Source: Pleurocapsales cyanobacterium LEGE 10410
GTDB taxonomy: Bacteria > Cyanobacteriota > Cyanobacteriia > Cyanobacteriales > Xenococcaceae
Length of the DNA stretch: 41,044 nt
Assembly: GCA_015207195.1 (NCBI GenBank)
Contig: JADEXJ010000041.1
Location: 1-41,044, forward strand
Direction of reading: 5' to 3'
The translations under genes and the position numbers were made by a program. This document shows, one piece after another, positions 15,016-24,180 of this stretch. The notes beneath the pieces are model-generated. The model was not told the DNA's origin, did no database searches, and saw only the letters and a program-made list of their open reading frames with translations. Positions within the stretch are counted from its first letter, which is position 1; every line of letters starts with the position of its first letter.

Positions 15016-16107
15016 ATGTTAAGAGCAGGAATCGTCGGATTACCAAATGTGGGTAAATCTACTATGTTTAATGCCTTAGTTGCCAATGCTAAGGCAGATG
15101 CAGCCAATTTCCCTTTCTGTACCATTGAACCAAATGTCGGCGTAGTATCCGTACCAGACGCTCGCCTAGAGGTACTGTCTAAACTATCTAATTCTCAAAA
15201 GCTAGTACCAACCAGAATTGAGTTTGTTGATATTGCAGGGTTAGTCAAAGGCGCGAGTAAGGGGGAAGGATTGGGTAATCAGTTTCTCGCCAATATCCGC
15301 GAGGTTGATGCGATCGTCCATATGGTACGTTGTTTTGACGATGACGATATTATTCATGTTGCGGGCTGCGTCGATCCCGTAAGAGATATTGAAACCATTA
15401 ACTTAGAGTTAGTCTTGGCGGATCTGGCACAGGTAGAAAGGCGCATCACTAGACAGCGTAAGAGTGCCAAAAATGACAAAAATGCTCAAGCGGAAGTCGA
15501 ACTACTCGACAGAATTAGTCAAGTTCTTAATGACGGTAAATCTGTACGCACTATGGATTTATCCGAAGAAGAATTACTAACAATTAAACCTTTGGGGTTA
15601 CTAAGCAACAAACCAATTATCTATGCTACGAATGTTTCGGAAGACGATCTGGCTACTGGCAATGAATGGGTAGAATCCGTTCGTCAGTTTGCCAGTGATG
15701 AAGCTGCCAAGGTAGTGGTGGTTTCGGCACAGGTAGAGTCTGAGTTGGTCGAACTTTCAGCCGAAGAAACACAAGACTTTCTCGAAGCTTTGGGAGTAGA
15801 AGAAGGCGGTTTAAAATCTTTGATTCGAGCTACCTACGATCTTTTAGGCTTGCGTACCTATCTGACTACAGGAGAACAAGAAACCCGCGCCTGGACGATA
15901 ACTGCGGGAACTAAAGCCCCTCAAGCAGCAGCCGTAATCCACACCGATTTTGAGAAGAAGTTTATTAAGGCGGAAACTATTAGCTACGAAGATTTGGTGG
16001 CAACAGGCTCGAAGAATGCAGCCAAAGAAAAAGGCTTGTTACGCTTGGAAGGTAAAGATTATGTTGTCCAAGAAGGGGATGTGATTGAATTTCGGATCGG
16101 GGGCTAG
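15016..16107 (+). CDS. ychF: Redox-regulated ATPase/GTPase YchF
   Basis: Obg-family P-loop NTPase that prefers ATP and associates with ribosomes. The protein has 363 residues, the normal length. The P-loop is GLPNVGKST (8-16), followed by NFPFCTIEPN switch I and VDIAGLVKGASKGEGLGNQF switch II, with the YchF-specific variant of NKxD (TNVSE). The central coiled coil (LADLAQVERRITRQRKSAKN) and the C-terminal TGS domain (LTTGEQETRAWTI...EGDVIEFRIGG) are complete. It follows the response regulator closely on the same strand. A dispersed-element copy starts right at its stop codon. Confidence 0.96.
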   Translation: MLRAGIVGLPNVGKSTMFNALVANAKADAANFPFCTIEPNVGVVSVPDARLEVLSKLSNSQKLVPTRIEFVDIAGLVKGASKGEGLGNQFLANIREVDAIVHMVRCFDDDDIIHVAGCVDPVRDIETINLELVLADLAQVERRITRQRKSAKNDKNAQAEVELLDRISQVLNDGKSVRTMDLSEEELLTIKPLGLLSNKPIIYATNVSEDDLATGNEWVESVRQFASDEAAKVVVVSAQVESELVELSAEETQDFLEALGVEEGGLKSLIRATYDLLGLRTYLTTGEQETRAWTITAGTKAPQAAAVIHTDFEKKFIKAETISYEDLVATGSKNAAKEKGLLRLEGKDYVVQEGDVIEFRIGG

Positions 16108-16132
16108 TACTGCTTCGCCTAAGTAGCAAGTT
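16106..16132. repeat. Dispersed-element copy at the 3' end of ychF
   Basis: CTAGTACTGCTTCGCCTAAG, followed by TAGCAAG, closely matches the reverse complement of the element that forms the 3' end of the MPBQ methyltransferase gene (24215-24238). It begins in the last codons and stop of ychF. Confidence 0.6.
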
Positions 16133-16198
16133 AGATATACTTGCTGGGGAGAATATACAGATCGAAATATACAAAAATGGCTTCTGGAGATTTTTATA

Positions 16199-16306
16199 AT
16201 GATTGACTTCAACACCATGACTTTGAACAACAGATTTTTACAGGCGATCGCTTGGCAAAGATTTGTCGGGTTTAATCCTTGGCGATTGTTTAAAGCTAGA
16301 GTGTAA
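16199..16306 (+). CDS. Possible 35-residue ORF upstream of the fusion regulator gene
   Basis: ATG at 16199 opens 35 codons (MIDFNTMTLNNRFLQAIAWQ, then RFVGFNPWRLFKARV) ending 23 bp before the 842-residue gene. A second ATG is at codon 7, and a 9-codon ORF overlaps its start. The aromatic, amphipathic C-terminal part could be a small peripheral membrane peptide or a leader peptide. It could equally be chance; nothing identifies it. A HIP1 site lies within it. Confidence 0.3.
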   Translation: MIDFNTMTLNNRFLQAIAWQRFVGFNPWRLFKARV

Positions 16307-16329
16307 GTAATCGAGTTGAGGATTACTGC

Positions 16330-18858
16330 ATGAATTTACCCGATCTCGTATCCTTCCTCCAGCAAAAAACCTGTCTGAGCATCTTATCAACCGTAGTTTT
16401 AGAAGCGATCGCAGCTAATTTTACCGAACAGACTATTGCTGCCAATCAAACTCTGATTATAGAAGATACTGAGCCTGAAGGCTTATACGTTGTTCAAGCA
16501 GGCAGGCTGGCAAGTAACAGCCAATCAGAATCTCGTTCTAGTAGTTTATTATCGGGGACGGTATTAAATCTATATGCTCTATTGTTAAAACAGCCGACCC
16601 AATATGAGGTTACAACTATTAGCGACAGCACAGTCTGGTTTATTAGTAGTGATAAATTTCGAGAATTAATCGAGCAATATTCTGAAATAACTCAAGCTTT
16701 TTCTCAACAATTAGCAACAGAAGTTAAAGAATTATCCCAACAGCTATTATTTGAACAAGAACGCCAGGTAATCTTAAGACCTTATCTAGTGAGTAAGGCA
16801 AAACGGGGAGTCATTGGCAAAAGCCGTTATGCCACCAGATTGCGATCGCAGATCAAACAGGCTGCCCAAACCAGACAATCAGTCTTGTTGTTTGGTGAAC
16901 CAGGACTAGAAAAAGATAATCTAGCAGCCCTCATTCATTTTGGTTCCGCAGCCCGTCGGCAACCAATTATTCAAGTAGATTGTTCTAAATTACAAACTAG
17001 TGGCGCAGAATTATTCGGTCGTAGTGGTGGCAAACCAGGATTAATTGCTTCCCTCCAAGAAGGCACCTTGATTTTAAACAATATTCATTTATTGCCCAAG
17101 GAGTTATTGCCCGCGATCGTCAATTTGGTTAAAAATAATCAATATACTCCTGTGATGCGTCCTGGAGGAGATTTTCGCGAACCTCAAACTTCTCAAGCCA
17201 GAATTATTCTAATCACCGAGCAAACCGTTCCTGCAATCAATTCTGTGGTGGATAACATCATCAGAGTTCCTCCCCTCAGAGTACGTAAAGCAGATCTGGA
17301 CGAGCAGATTAACTATTATCTCAACTTAATTGGACGCAACCAGTGTTTGCAGAAGACCAAAATTACTCCTGAAGCAATCAGAAATCTCCAGGCTTATGAC
17401 TTTCCCAACAACTTACGGGAATTAGAAAGTATAGTTGAACGGGCATTAACTCAACTTGAGGGTTGTGATGACATTACCGAAGAAATAGTCTGGCAGTCTC
17501 AAAGTAAAAAGAAACAGTATCGACTCAATTTACTCAACAAATATCCCCAGCTACGTCATTTTCTGCGGAGTGACTGGTTTCCCGACAGGATCAACTATGG
17601 TTTCGTTCTAGGCTTTTATACTTTAGTAGTCATAGTTCTCTTTGTCGCGCCTCAAAACCGTCAGGAGAATTTTGCCCTTAACTTATTCTGGGCGTGGTGG
17701 TGGCCCCTAATTTTGATTGGATTTCCTGTTGTCGGCAGGCTGTGGTGCGCGGTGTGTCCTTTTATGATCTATGGTGAAATTACCCAAAAGCTATCCTTAA
17801 TTTTGTTTCCTAGACAGTTAAAAAAATGGCCGAGAAACTCTGCCGAACAGTGGGGAGGCTGGTTTCTGTTTGGTCTGTTTGCCCTGATCTTGCTTTGGGA
17901 AGAACTCTGGAATCTAGAAAATACGGCATATCTTTCCGCTTGTTTGCTGCTGTTAATTACCGCAGGGGCAATGATCTTTTCGGCTATCTTTGAACGACGC
18001 TTTTGGTGTCGCTATCTCTGTCCCATTGGGGGGATGAATGGTCTGTTCGCCAAACTTTCGATGACTGAATTACGAGCGCAACAGGGAACTTGTTCGGCAG
18101 AATGCACTACTTATCAATGTTATAAGGGTGGTCCTGCTAAGGGGGAAGGACAGGAGACTAACGGCTGTCCCCTCTACTCTCACCCCGCACAGCTGACTGA
18201 TAATCGAGACTGTGTTTTGTGCATGACCTGTCTTAAAGCCTGTCCCCATCGCTCGGTAGAATTTAACCTTCGTCCTCCTGGGATCGAACTTTGGACGACT
18301 CATAACCCTCGTAATTACGAAGTAGCCTTATTATTTTTGTTGCTGAACGTGGTCTTCTTACACCGTTTACCTGAAATATCAGCTTGGTTGGGTTTAGATC
18401 TCCATCTAGAAAGATTTAGCAACCACGCCTTAGTATCCATAGTGATTTTGAGTATGCCTGTGGTTGTTCCTCTAATCGCTCAGGGCATCAACCTACTGAT
18501 AGGTAAATTAAATCGTAAATACAAACCCCGCAGATTTGTCGAGTTAGCCTATGGCTATTTGCCCTTAGTGTTGGCAGGTAACCTGGCTCATTATCTCGAT
18601 CTCGGCTTATCCGAAGGGGGGAGAATCTTACCCGTAGCTATGGCAACCTTTGGTTTAAACGGTTCGAGCCTGCCGATACTGGTAGCTCATCCTGCGGTAA
18701 TTGCTTTTTTACAGGGATCTTCTCTGGTTGTTGGTGTGCTGTTATCTATTCTGCTCACTCAAAAGATTGCCCGACAGCAGTTTAAATATTTACTTCCACA
18801 GCATCTAGCTGTTATCGGTTTGGCGATCGCTATGGGGCAGGTAATTGTCGGGTTTTAG
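16330..18858 (+). CDS. cNMP-binding / degenerate AAA+ / NapH-NosR-like polyferredoxin membrane fusion protein
   Basis: The 842 residues fall into three parts. Residues 1-145 resemble a Crp-type cyclic-nucleotide-binding fold (NQTLIIEDTEPEGLYVVQAGRL). Residues about 155-390 resemble the sigma-54-activator AAA+ domain: VIGKSRYATRLRSQI, a P-loop-like GEPGLEKD (189-196), ELFG, Walker B position LILNNI (247-252, DE replaced by NN), PLRVRKADL and NNLREL. The GAFTGA loop is missing and there is no helix-turn-helix, so sigma-54 activation is excluded. From about 420 there is a polytopic membrane domain with GRLWCAVCP (469-477), RRFWCRYLCPIGG (556-568), further Cys at 588, 592, 597 and 613, and a ferredoxin motif CVLCMTCLKACP (628-639). 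About five more spans follow. Function is unknown; a ligand-controlled electron-transfer or redox-sensing membrane protein is my inference. Confidence 0.85.
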   Translation: MNLPDLVSFLQQKTCLSILSTVVLEAIAANFTEQTIAANQTLIIEDTEPEGLYVVQAGRLASNSQSESRSSSLLSGTVLNLYALLLKQPTQYEVTTISDSTVWFISSDKFRELIEQYSEITQAFSQQLATEVKELSQQLLFEQERQVILRPYLVSKAKRGVIGKSRYATRLRSQIKQAAQTRQSVLLFGEPGLEKDNLAALIHFGSAARRQPIIQVDCSKLQTSGAELFGRSGGKPGLIASLQEGTLILNNIHLLPKELLPAIVNLVKNNQYTPVMRPGGDFREPQTSQARIILITEQTVPAINSVVDNIIRVPPLRVRKADLDEQINYYLNLIGRNQCLQKTKITPEAIRNLQAYDFPNNLRELESIVERALTQLEGCDDITEEIVWQSQSKKKQYRLNLLNKYPQLRHFLRSDWFPDRINYGFVLGFYTLVVIVLFVAPQNRQENFALNLFWAWWWPLILIGFPVVGRLWCAVCPFMIYGEITQKLSLILFPRQLKKWPRNSAEQWGGWFLFGLFALILLWEELWNLENTAYLSACLLLLITAGAMIFSAIFERRFWCRYLCPIGGMNGLFAKLSMTELRAQQGTCSAECTTYQCYKGGPAKGEGQETNGCPLYSHPAQLTDNRDCVLCMTCLKACPHRSVEFNLRPPGIELWTTHNPRNYEVALLFLLLNVVFLHRLPEISAWLGLDLHLERFSNHALVSIVILSMPVVVPLIAQGINLLIGKLNRKYKPRRFVELAYGYLPLVLAGNLAHYLDLGLSEGGRILPVAMATFGLNGSSLPILVAHPAVIAFLQGSSLVVGVLLSILLTQKIARQQFKYLLPQHLAVIGLAIAMGQVIVGF

Positions 18859-19032
18859 TTCTAATATCAGGTTCGGATGAACAAGTTAAAACGAAAGTAG
18901 GGAGTAGGGAGTTTTATTAGTTTTTAGTTATTAGTTTTTCAGACAAGGTTTTGAGTACCTGATGAATGCATATTTTATTTAAGGACTTGATATAAGCTGA
19001 AAAATAGTCTCTTATAATTTCTCAGATTTGAT

Positions 19033-20613
19033 TTAACGGCGATCGCGAGTAATCAGCTGCCATGGTAGATTAACTCCTAAAAGCTGATACTGCTCTAAAT
19101 TTAACGAAGATATTAGTTCTGGAGTAATCAGAAAATAAACGCTGTTCTCCTGCTGCCAATGTTGCTGTAACTCAGCATTTGATCGCGGAACGATCACGCG
19201 ATCGCTATAAAATTCTAGAGCGGGACGAAGATGGGGATAAGAAGTATAGATAATTTGTCGGGGAGGGGTCTGCTGTTTGATTATTTCAGCTACGGGTTTT
19301 ACGGGAAAAGCCTCATTTAGCTCCCATAGCCAATAGTTAGAGTTAAACAACAACCAGAGGGAGAGATAAAAACCAGCAACAATTACAGGAATAAAATAGC
19401 GCGACTGTCGCCATAATAATACTGCTGCCAAACTCAAGCTGACCGCTACCAGCAATAAAATTGACCCCAAATCTAACTGGCGTTCTACTACTGCATAGTA
19501 AGCACCACCCATCCAGCAAACTAAGGCGACCAAACTCAAGCATATTTTCTGGTAATAACCAAACTGTTGCTTGCTCCAAGCTGTTGCCAAACCAGCCCCC
19601 ACCAACAAAGACAATCCAGGATAGATGGGAATAATGTACCAGGGTAATTTAGTCACCATCAAAGACACAGCCAGCAGATAAACTCCACTCCAGACTAGAG
19701 CTAGTTTTCCCCAGCTGTGGTGACGCTGACGCAAGGCTAATTTAACTCCATGAGGCAGAAAAATGAGCCAGGGCAAGCTATACTTGGCAATTTCTAATAA
19801 ATAATACCAAGGAGGGGCATAGATACTGCTGATGGGCTTCCAAATGCGCTGAAAGGTCTGTTGTCCAAAGCTAGTACCCAAAAATTGCCGACCATAGTGT
19901 AAATACTGTAGTCCATACCAGGCGATCGCAGGTAACAAACCTAAGACAACACCGCTCCATAAATAAGAACTAAGCAGCAACCTAGGACTATCCCAGCCGA
20001 CGAAAATTATAATAATTCCCCCCAGCAAGACCCCCATCATCATGCCTTTGGTCAAACAAATCAAACCAATCCCCAAGCCAGTTCCCAGCAACCAGCGCGG
20101 ATATTTACGTCCCCGCAACAAACACCACACCGCCAAACAAAACCAACAGGTAACTGCGCCATCTAGCATAGCTACTCGACCATGACGAGCCACGGGTAAC
20201 AGGGTTAAATAAACTAAAGCCGAGAACAGAGCTGGTAAGCGAGTGGCAAAGACTTCCCTACCGATGAGATAGAGCAGGGGAACACAACAAGCGGAAAGGA
20301 CAGCGGGAACGATCCTAGTACTCCATTCGCTGATGCCAAACAAGCTATAAGTCAGAGCGACTAGTCCGTGGATTAGAGGGGGTTTATTCCAATAGGGAGC
20401 GTCATAATTAATTGTGGGATAGAGCCAAGTTTGACTCTCTGGTGAACTACGCCAAATATTGCGCGCCACCCCCGCCACAATCCCTTCATCCCAATCTCTG
20501 AGGGGCAGCTCTCCCAGGTTAGATGTATAAAGCAACACGGCAGCAACTAACAAACCGAGCAAACAAAGGCGATCGCTACTAACAAATCTATTACTGTCTC
20601 CCCATCTCCCCAT
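19033..20613 (-). CDS. Membrane glycosyltransferase, GT39/ArnT-like (PMT_2)
   Basis: Polytopic protein of 526 residues with about ten or more hydrophobic spans. The first extracytoplasmic loop holds the catalytic-type acidic motif RDWDEGIVAGVARNI (Asp40, Asp42, Glu43), typical of lipid-phospho-sugar-dependent transferases of the ArnT/PMT_2 group. YWNKPPLIHGL and GRVAMLDGAVTCW follow as in that family. The soluble C-terminal part is short. The first eight residues (MGRWGDSN) come from a CTCCCCAT repeat, so the true start may lie a little further in. The acceptor (lipid A-like, glycan or protein) is unknown. No neighbouring gene suggests a pathway. Confidence 0.8.
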   Translation of the reverse strand: MGRWGDSNRFVSSDRLCLLGLLVAAVLLYTSNLGELPLRDWDEGIVAGVARNIWRSSPESQTWLYPTINYDAPYWNKPPLIHGLVALTYSLFGISEWSTRIVPAVLSACCVPLLYLIGREVFATRLPALFSALVYLTLLPVARHGRVAMLDGAVTCWFCLAVWCLLRGRKYPRWLLGTGLGIGLICLTKGMMMGVLLGGIIIIFVGWDSPRLLLSSYLWSGVVLGLLPAIAWYGLQYLHYGRQFLGTSFGQQTFQRIWKPISSIYAPPWYYLLEIAKYSLPWLIFLPHGVKLALRQRHHSWGKLALVWSGVYLLAVSLMVTKLPWYIIPIYPGLSLLVGAGLATAWSKQQFGYYQKICLSLVALVCWMGGAYYAVVERQLDLGSILLLVAVSLSLAAVLLWRQSRYFIPVIVAGFYLSLWLLFNSNYWLWELNEAFPVKPVAEIIKQQTPPRQIIYTSYPHLRPALEFYSDRVIVPRSNAELQQHWQQENSVYFLITPELISSLNLEQYQLLGVNLPWQLITRDRR

Positions 20614-20719
20614 GACGCGCCAGCTAATCCTTTAGGACTCCCTCTCTCCCCATCACACACAATAAATAGACAAATGTAAAAAGTCTACCCTTGTAAGCTA
20701 TCTCCCATTCACCAGTCTC

Positions 20720-21097
20720 TTATTCGGGATAACCGCTAACTGCACCAGGATAACCGCTAACTTCTGAAGCATCGTTATCTCTTTTTGAACCTAATAGTTC
20801 CAGGCGATCGACTTTGATTGTTGGACGAGAGCGTATTCCCCCCGTATTTTTGTCTGTCCAGGTTTCAATTTTTAAAGAGCCTTGAATACCGATTAGTTTA
20901 CCTTTTTGGACGTAATTACCTGCTACTTCAGCAGTTTTGCCCCACATTTCCAAATTAAACCAGTCTGGCTGATCGCTATTACGACTGCGACGATTGACTG
21001 CCAAAGGTAGCTTACACAACATCGAACCCGACTGAAAATGAATTATTTCTGGTGCAGCACCAGCACGACCGACTAAATTAACAACATTAAGAGCCAT
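20720..21097 (-). CDS. ssb: Single-stranded DNA-binding protein, short form without acidic tip
   Basis: OB-fold protein of 125 residues with the cyanobacterial SSB pattern: MALNVVNLVGRAGAAPEI, LAVNRRSRNSDQPDWFNLEMWGKTAEVA, NYVQKGKLIGIQGSLKIETW and IKVDRLELLGS. It ends in DASEVSGYPGAVSGYPE rather than the DDDIPF-type acidic tip that recruits partner proteins. Short tail-less SSB paralogues are known in cyanobacteria beside a longer tailed one, so this may be an auxiliary SSB. The repeated SGYP at the end comes from a direct DNA repeat (GATAACCGCTAACT, twice in 20728-20762). The start ATG follows an AAAGAAAGCTC leader. Confidence 0.9.
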   Translation of the reverse strand: MALNVVNLVGRAGAAPEIIHFQSGSMLCKLPLAVNRRSRNSDQPDWFNLEMWGKTAEVAGNYVQKGKLIGIQGSLKIETWTDKNTGGIRSRPTIKVDRLELLGSKRDNDASEVSGYPGAVSGYPE

Positions 21098-21214
21098 GAG
21101 CTTTCTTTAGTACTAAAGAACTAAAATACAATTTCTTAGTCTAGCAAATTATAGCTAAGGGTCATTTAAAATAAATGTGGATTTAACTAGCGTTCCGTTA
21201 CTAAGCGTAAGTAA

Positions 21215-21272
21215 GGTGGGCAAATTTCATCAGCTAACAACGTTCGAGTGACTCAGGTTATTTTTGCCCACC
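21215..21272. repeat. Intergenic inverted repeat (GGTGGGCAAA / TTTGCCCACC)
   Basis: GGTGGGCAAA at 21215-21224 is exactly inverted at 21263-21272 with a 38-base loop, between the divergent ssb and hydrolase genes. GTGGGCA...TGCCCAC pairs are a common dispersed repeat type in cyanobacteria. There is no T-run directly after it, so it is not a typical terminator. Confidence 0.65.
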
Positions 21273-21363
21273 CTACCGACTAACAACTAACTTTTAGCAA
21301 AATTTATTAATTAGTTAGACAATAGTAAAAGATACAAAACTTAAAACTAATTTTAAAAACCTT

Positions 21364-22245
21364 ATGAGCGCGATCGCAATTACCGACCCAAAAATTTGGC
21401 ACTGGCGGGGTCACAAAATAACCTATCAACAAGCTGGAGATACTGGCGCGGGGGTAGTGCTAGTACACGGGTTTGGGGCATCTTGGGGACACTGGCGTAA
21501 AAATTTACCCGTACTAGGAAAATCTTGTCGTTGTTATGCGCTCGATCTAATTGGCTTTGGTGGTTCGGACAAACCTCAACCAGGAACGGTTGACTATACT
21601 TTTGAAACCTGGGGAGAACAAGTAGCAGATTTTTGTCGTGAGGTAGTAGGTAGTCCTGCTTTTTTGATTGGTAACTCGATCGGCTGCATTGTAGTCATGC
21701 AAACGGCGGTCGATTATCCAGATCTAACTTTAGGAGTGGCAGCGATCGACTGTTCTGTCAGGTTATTACACGAACGCAAAAGAGCTACCTTGCCCTGGTA
21801 TCGTAACTACGGCTCGTTGGTGATGCAAAAGGTATTGGGTAATAGAGCGATCGGCAATTTCTTTTTTAAGCAAATCGCCAAACCCAAAGTAGTCCGCAAA
21901 ATTTTGCTCCAGGCTTATCGTCGTCCTGAAGCAGTCAACGACGAACTAATTGATATTTTGATGAAACCATCCTCAGACCAGGGAGCAGTAGATGTTTTTC
22001 TCGCTTTTACTCGCTATTCTCAAGGTCCACTACCCGAAGACCTATTGCCCCGCCTTACCTGTCCGACAATTTTGTTGTGGGGGACAGAAGATCCTTGGGA
22101 ACCGATCGCTATGGGTAAAGAATTAGCTGCAATACCGACCGTAGATGAATTTATTCCCCTAGAAGGTTTGGGTCACTGCCCCCAGGATGAAGCCCCAGAG
22201 GTAGTTAATCCAATCTTATTCAACTGGATCGAGCAACATCAATAA
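21364..22245 (+). CDS. Alpha/beta hydrolase, pheophytinase/chlorophyll-dephytylase-like
   Basis: Soluble alpha/beta hydrolase of 293 residues. The oxyanion motif is VHGFGASWGHWRKN (34-47). The nucleophile elbow is IGNSIG (102-107, Ser105), the acid Asp243 in WGTEDPW and the base His271 in GLGHCPQDE, a complete triad. GFGASWGHWR..., CYALDLIGFGGSDKP and an Asn before the serine are typical of the plant/cyanobacterial pheophytinase and chlorophyll-dephytylase subgroup. Removal of phytol from pheophytin or chlorophyll is therefore a reasonable but unproven role. Related epoxide or haloalkane hydrolases are the alternative. It is convergent with the permease, with only 2 bp between stops. Confidence 0.82.
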   Translation: MSAIAITDPKIWHWRGHKITYQQAGDTGAGVVLVHGFGASWGHWRKNLPVLGKSCRCYALDLIGFGGSDKPQPGTVDYTFETWGEQVADFCREVVGSPAFLIGNSIGCIVVMQTAVDYPDLTLGVAAIDCSVRLLHERKRATLPWYRNYGSLVMQKVLGNRAIGNFFFKQIAKPKVVRKILLQAYRRPEAVNDELIDILMKPSSDQGAVDVFLAFTRYSQGPLPEDLLPRLTCPTILLWGTEDPWEPIAMGKELAAIPTVDEFIPLEGLGHCPQDEAPEVVNPILFNWIEQHQ

Positions 22246-22247
22246 TC

Positions 22248-23924
22248 CTAGACAATTTTTAAACCATATATCACTACCAAACCAAGGACTCCCGCACCAA
22301 AAACATAGTAACAAAGGGGAAGTAGTACTTGACGAATTAGCAAACCTTCACAACCAATTAAGCCAACTGTAGCCGAAGCAGCAACCACGTTAGAAACGCA
22401 AATCATGTTGCCAGCAGCAGCTCCCATTGCTTGCAGGGCAACAACTATCGCCCCAGAAATATCAATTTCTGTAGCCACCCCAAATTGGAATAGGGAAAAC
22501 ATCATGTTGCTAACGGTGGCACTACCAGCAATAAAAGAACCCATTGCGCCAATGCTGGGAGCAAACAAAGGCCAACTTTGACCAGCTAGGCTAGAAACTC
22601 CTTCGGCTAGAGTCAGGGGCATACTAGCAAGACCAGATTGGTTGAAGCCAGAATTGATAAATACTCTTGCCATTGGTACGGCTGCTGCTAAAACTAAGCT
22701 AGTTCCTCTCAGGGTGGTGACGGCATCGAGGGTTGCCTGGGTTAAAGCTTTAGACTTTACTCGATGAAGAAAATAAGTCAAAATTACCACCAAGATAAAT
22801 ACCGTTCCAGGTAGATAAAAAGGTTCGGAATTGATGCTGATTTCCGTTCCCAAAATATTAGAGAAACTAAATTTTGCTGTCTTGAGTAATCTTTGAAAAG
22901 GTAACAGTGGTAGTCGTGATAGCATCAGAAATAGCCCGACCAATACATAAGGGAGCCAGGCTCTGGACAAGGACATTTTCCTTTCAGTATGGTTGATAAC
23001 TGCCGTTAAACTGCCCCTCCAGCCATCTCCCCATGCCTCTGGTGGGGGAAAGTTCCAGATTTGCTTTGGCATTAAAAAATTTTTCTGCGCTGCCGTAACC
23101 ACGATCGCCAGTCCGACTAGTCCACCGATTAGGGAAGGGAATTCTGGTCCTAGAAATACCGCGGTCAGAGTCGAGGGAATAGTAAAAGCCAGCCCAGCAA
23201 ACAGAGCAAACTGCCATACCTGTAAACCTTCCCACCAAGATTTGCGCTGACCGAAATAGCGAGTCAGGCAAGTTACCATCAACAAGGGAATCAAAGTGCC
23301 AACAATGCTATTGAAAATCCCGACCCTAACTACAATTCGCTCAAAATAATCTGCGTAGGTAATGCCCAGTTCAGAAGTATAATCGTTGACCACCACCGCC
23401 CCTTCCAGTCCAGTATTAATTCCCAACAGCACGGGAATACCAACCGCTCCAAAAACTACCGCAGTACTGTTAGCGATCAAAGCGATCGTTACGGCTGCCA
23501 GGGCAGGAAAGCCCAAGGCTACAAGCAACGGACTACAGACAGCAGCGGGAGTTCCAAAACCAGAAGCACCTTCGAGAAAGCTACCAAACAACCACACAAT
23601 AATTATTGCCTGAATACGTCTGTCGGGAGATATTCCCAGCAGTCCCTGACGAATAGTGGCGATCGCTCCAGATGCTCTTAAAACATTGAGCAGTAAGATT
23701 GCCCCAAAGATGATGTAAAGAATCTCTGCTGCCATAACCAGTCCCTGAAGGGTCGAAGCGATCCAGACCGAGATGGGGACTCGCCAGATTGACCAGGCAA
23801 TTATTGCAGTTACTAAATAAGCTACTGGCATTGCTTGTTTTGCTGGACGTTTGGCAATTACGAGCAACAAAAAAACCGTTAAGATCGGGGCTAGAGATAG
23901 TAGATAAAGACCTAACTGCATCAT
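22248..23924 (-). CDS. lctP: L-lactate permease family transporter (LctP; lactate/glycolate)
   Basis: Inner-membrane permease with more than ten spans (558 residues), the normal LctP length. Family landmarks include LFGSFLEGASGFGTPAAVCSP, IANSTAVVFGAVGIPV, TERKMSLSRAWLPYVLVGLF, MARVFINSGFNQSG and GAMGSFIAGSATVSNMMFSLFQ near the C-terminus. The family moves L-lactate, D-lactate or glycolate with protons. In a photosynthetic cell glycolate, the photorespiratory product, is as likely as lactate. No lactate or glycolate oxidase gene is adjacent. The start is either of the two leading Met codons. Confidence 0.92.
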   Translation of the reverse strand: MMQLGLYLLSLAPILTVFLLLVIAKRPAKQAMPVAYLVTAIIAWSIWRVPISVWIASTLQGLVMAAEILYIIFGAILLLNVLRASGAIATIRQGLLGISPDRRIQAIIIVWLFGSFLEGASGFGTPAAVCSPLLVALGFPALAAVTIALIANSTAVVFGAVGIPVLLGINTGLEGAVVVNDYTSELGITYADYFERIVVRVGIFNSIVGTLIPLLMVTCLTRYFGQRKSWWEGLQVWQFALFAGLAFTIPSTLTAVFLGPEFPSLIGGLVGLAIVVTAAQKNFLMPKQIWNFPPPEAWGDGWRGSLTAVINHTERKMSLSRAWLPYVLVGLFLMLSRLPLLPFQRLLKTAKFSFSNILGTEISINSEPFYLPGTVFILVVILTYFLHRVKSKALTQATLDAVTTLRGTSLVLAAAVPMARVFINSGFNQSGLASMPLTLAEGVSSLAGQSWPLFAPSIGAMGSFIAGSATVSNMMFSLFQFGVATEIDISGAIVVALQAMGAAAGNMICVSNVVAASATVGLIGCEGLLIRQVLLPLCYYVFGAGVLGLVVIYGLKIV

Positions 23925-24180
23925 TCTTGGTATTTACTGGTGTCTGGCTTATTACCAAGTGTTCTGGGTTTAAAGCCTTGTTTTTTTAGGACAACGTTTT
24001 CAGCTATTAGCTATTAGCTTCAATTGAGTACCTGGATAGAGAGTTAAAGTTGTTAAATGTTCGTCTTATACAAAGTGGTTGTCATCAAACGACATTTAAA
24101 AGTCGTGATGCTTTAAGATTTAACTCTAGTAGATGAAGGCTTAAGTAAAGACACCATGATTGTTAACCTGAAACCCTTAC

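Noticed and set aside
16480-17510. Reading the 842-residue gene as a sigma-54-dependent transcription activator
   Set aside because: No GAFTGA loop, no Walker B acidic pair, no DNA-binding helix-turn-helix, and cyanobacteria lack sigma-54.
21215-21272. Inverted repeat between ssb and the hydrolase as a terminator
   Set aside because: The loop is 38 bases, no T-run follows on either strand at the correct distance, and the flanking genes diverge from it.
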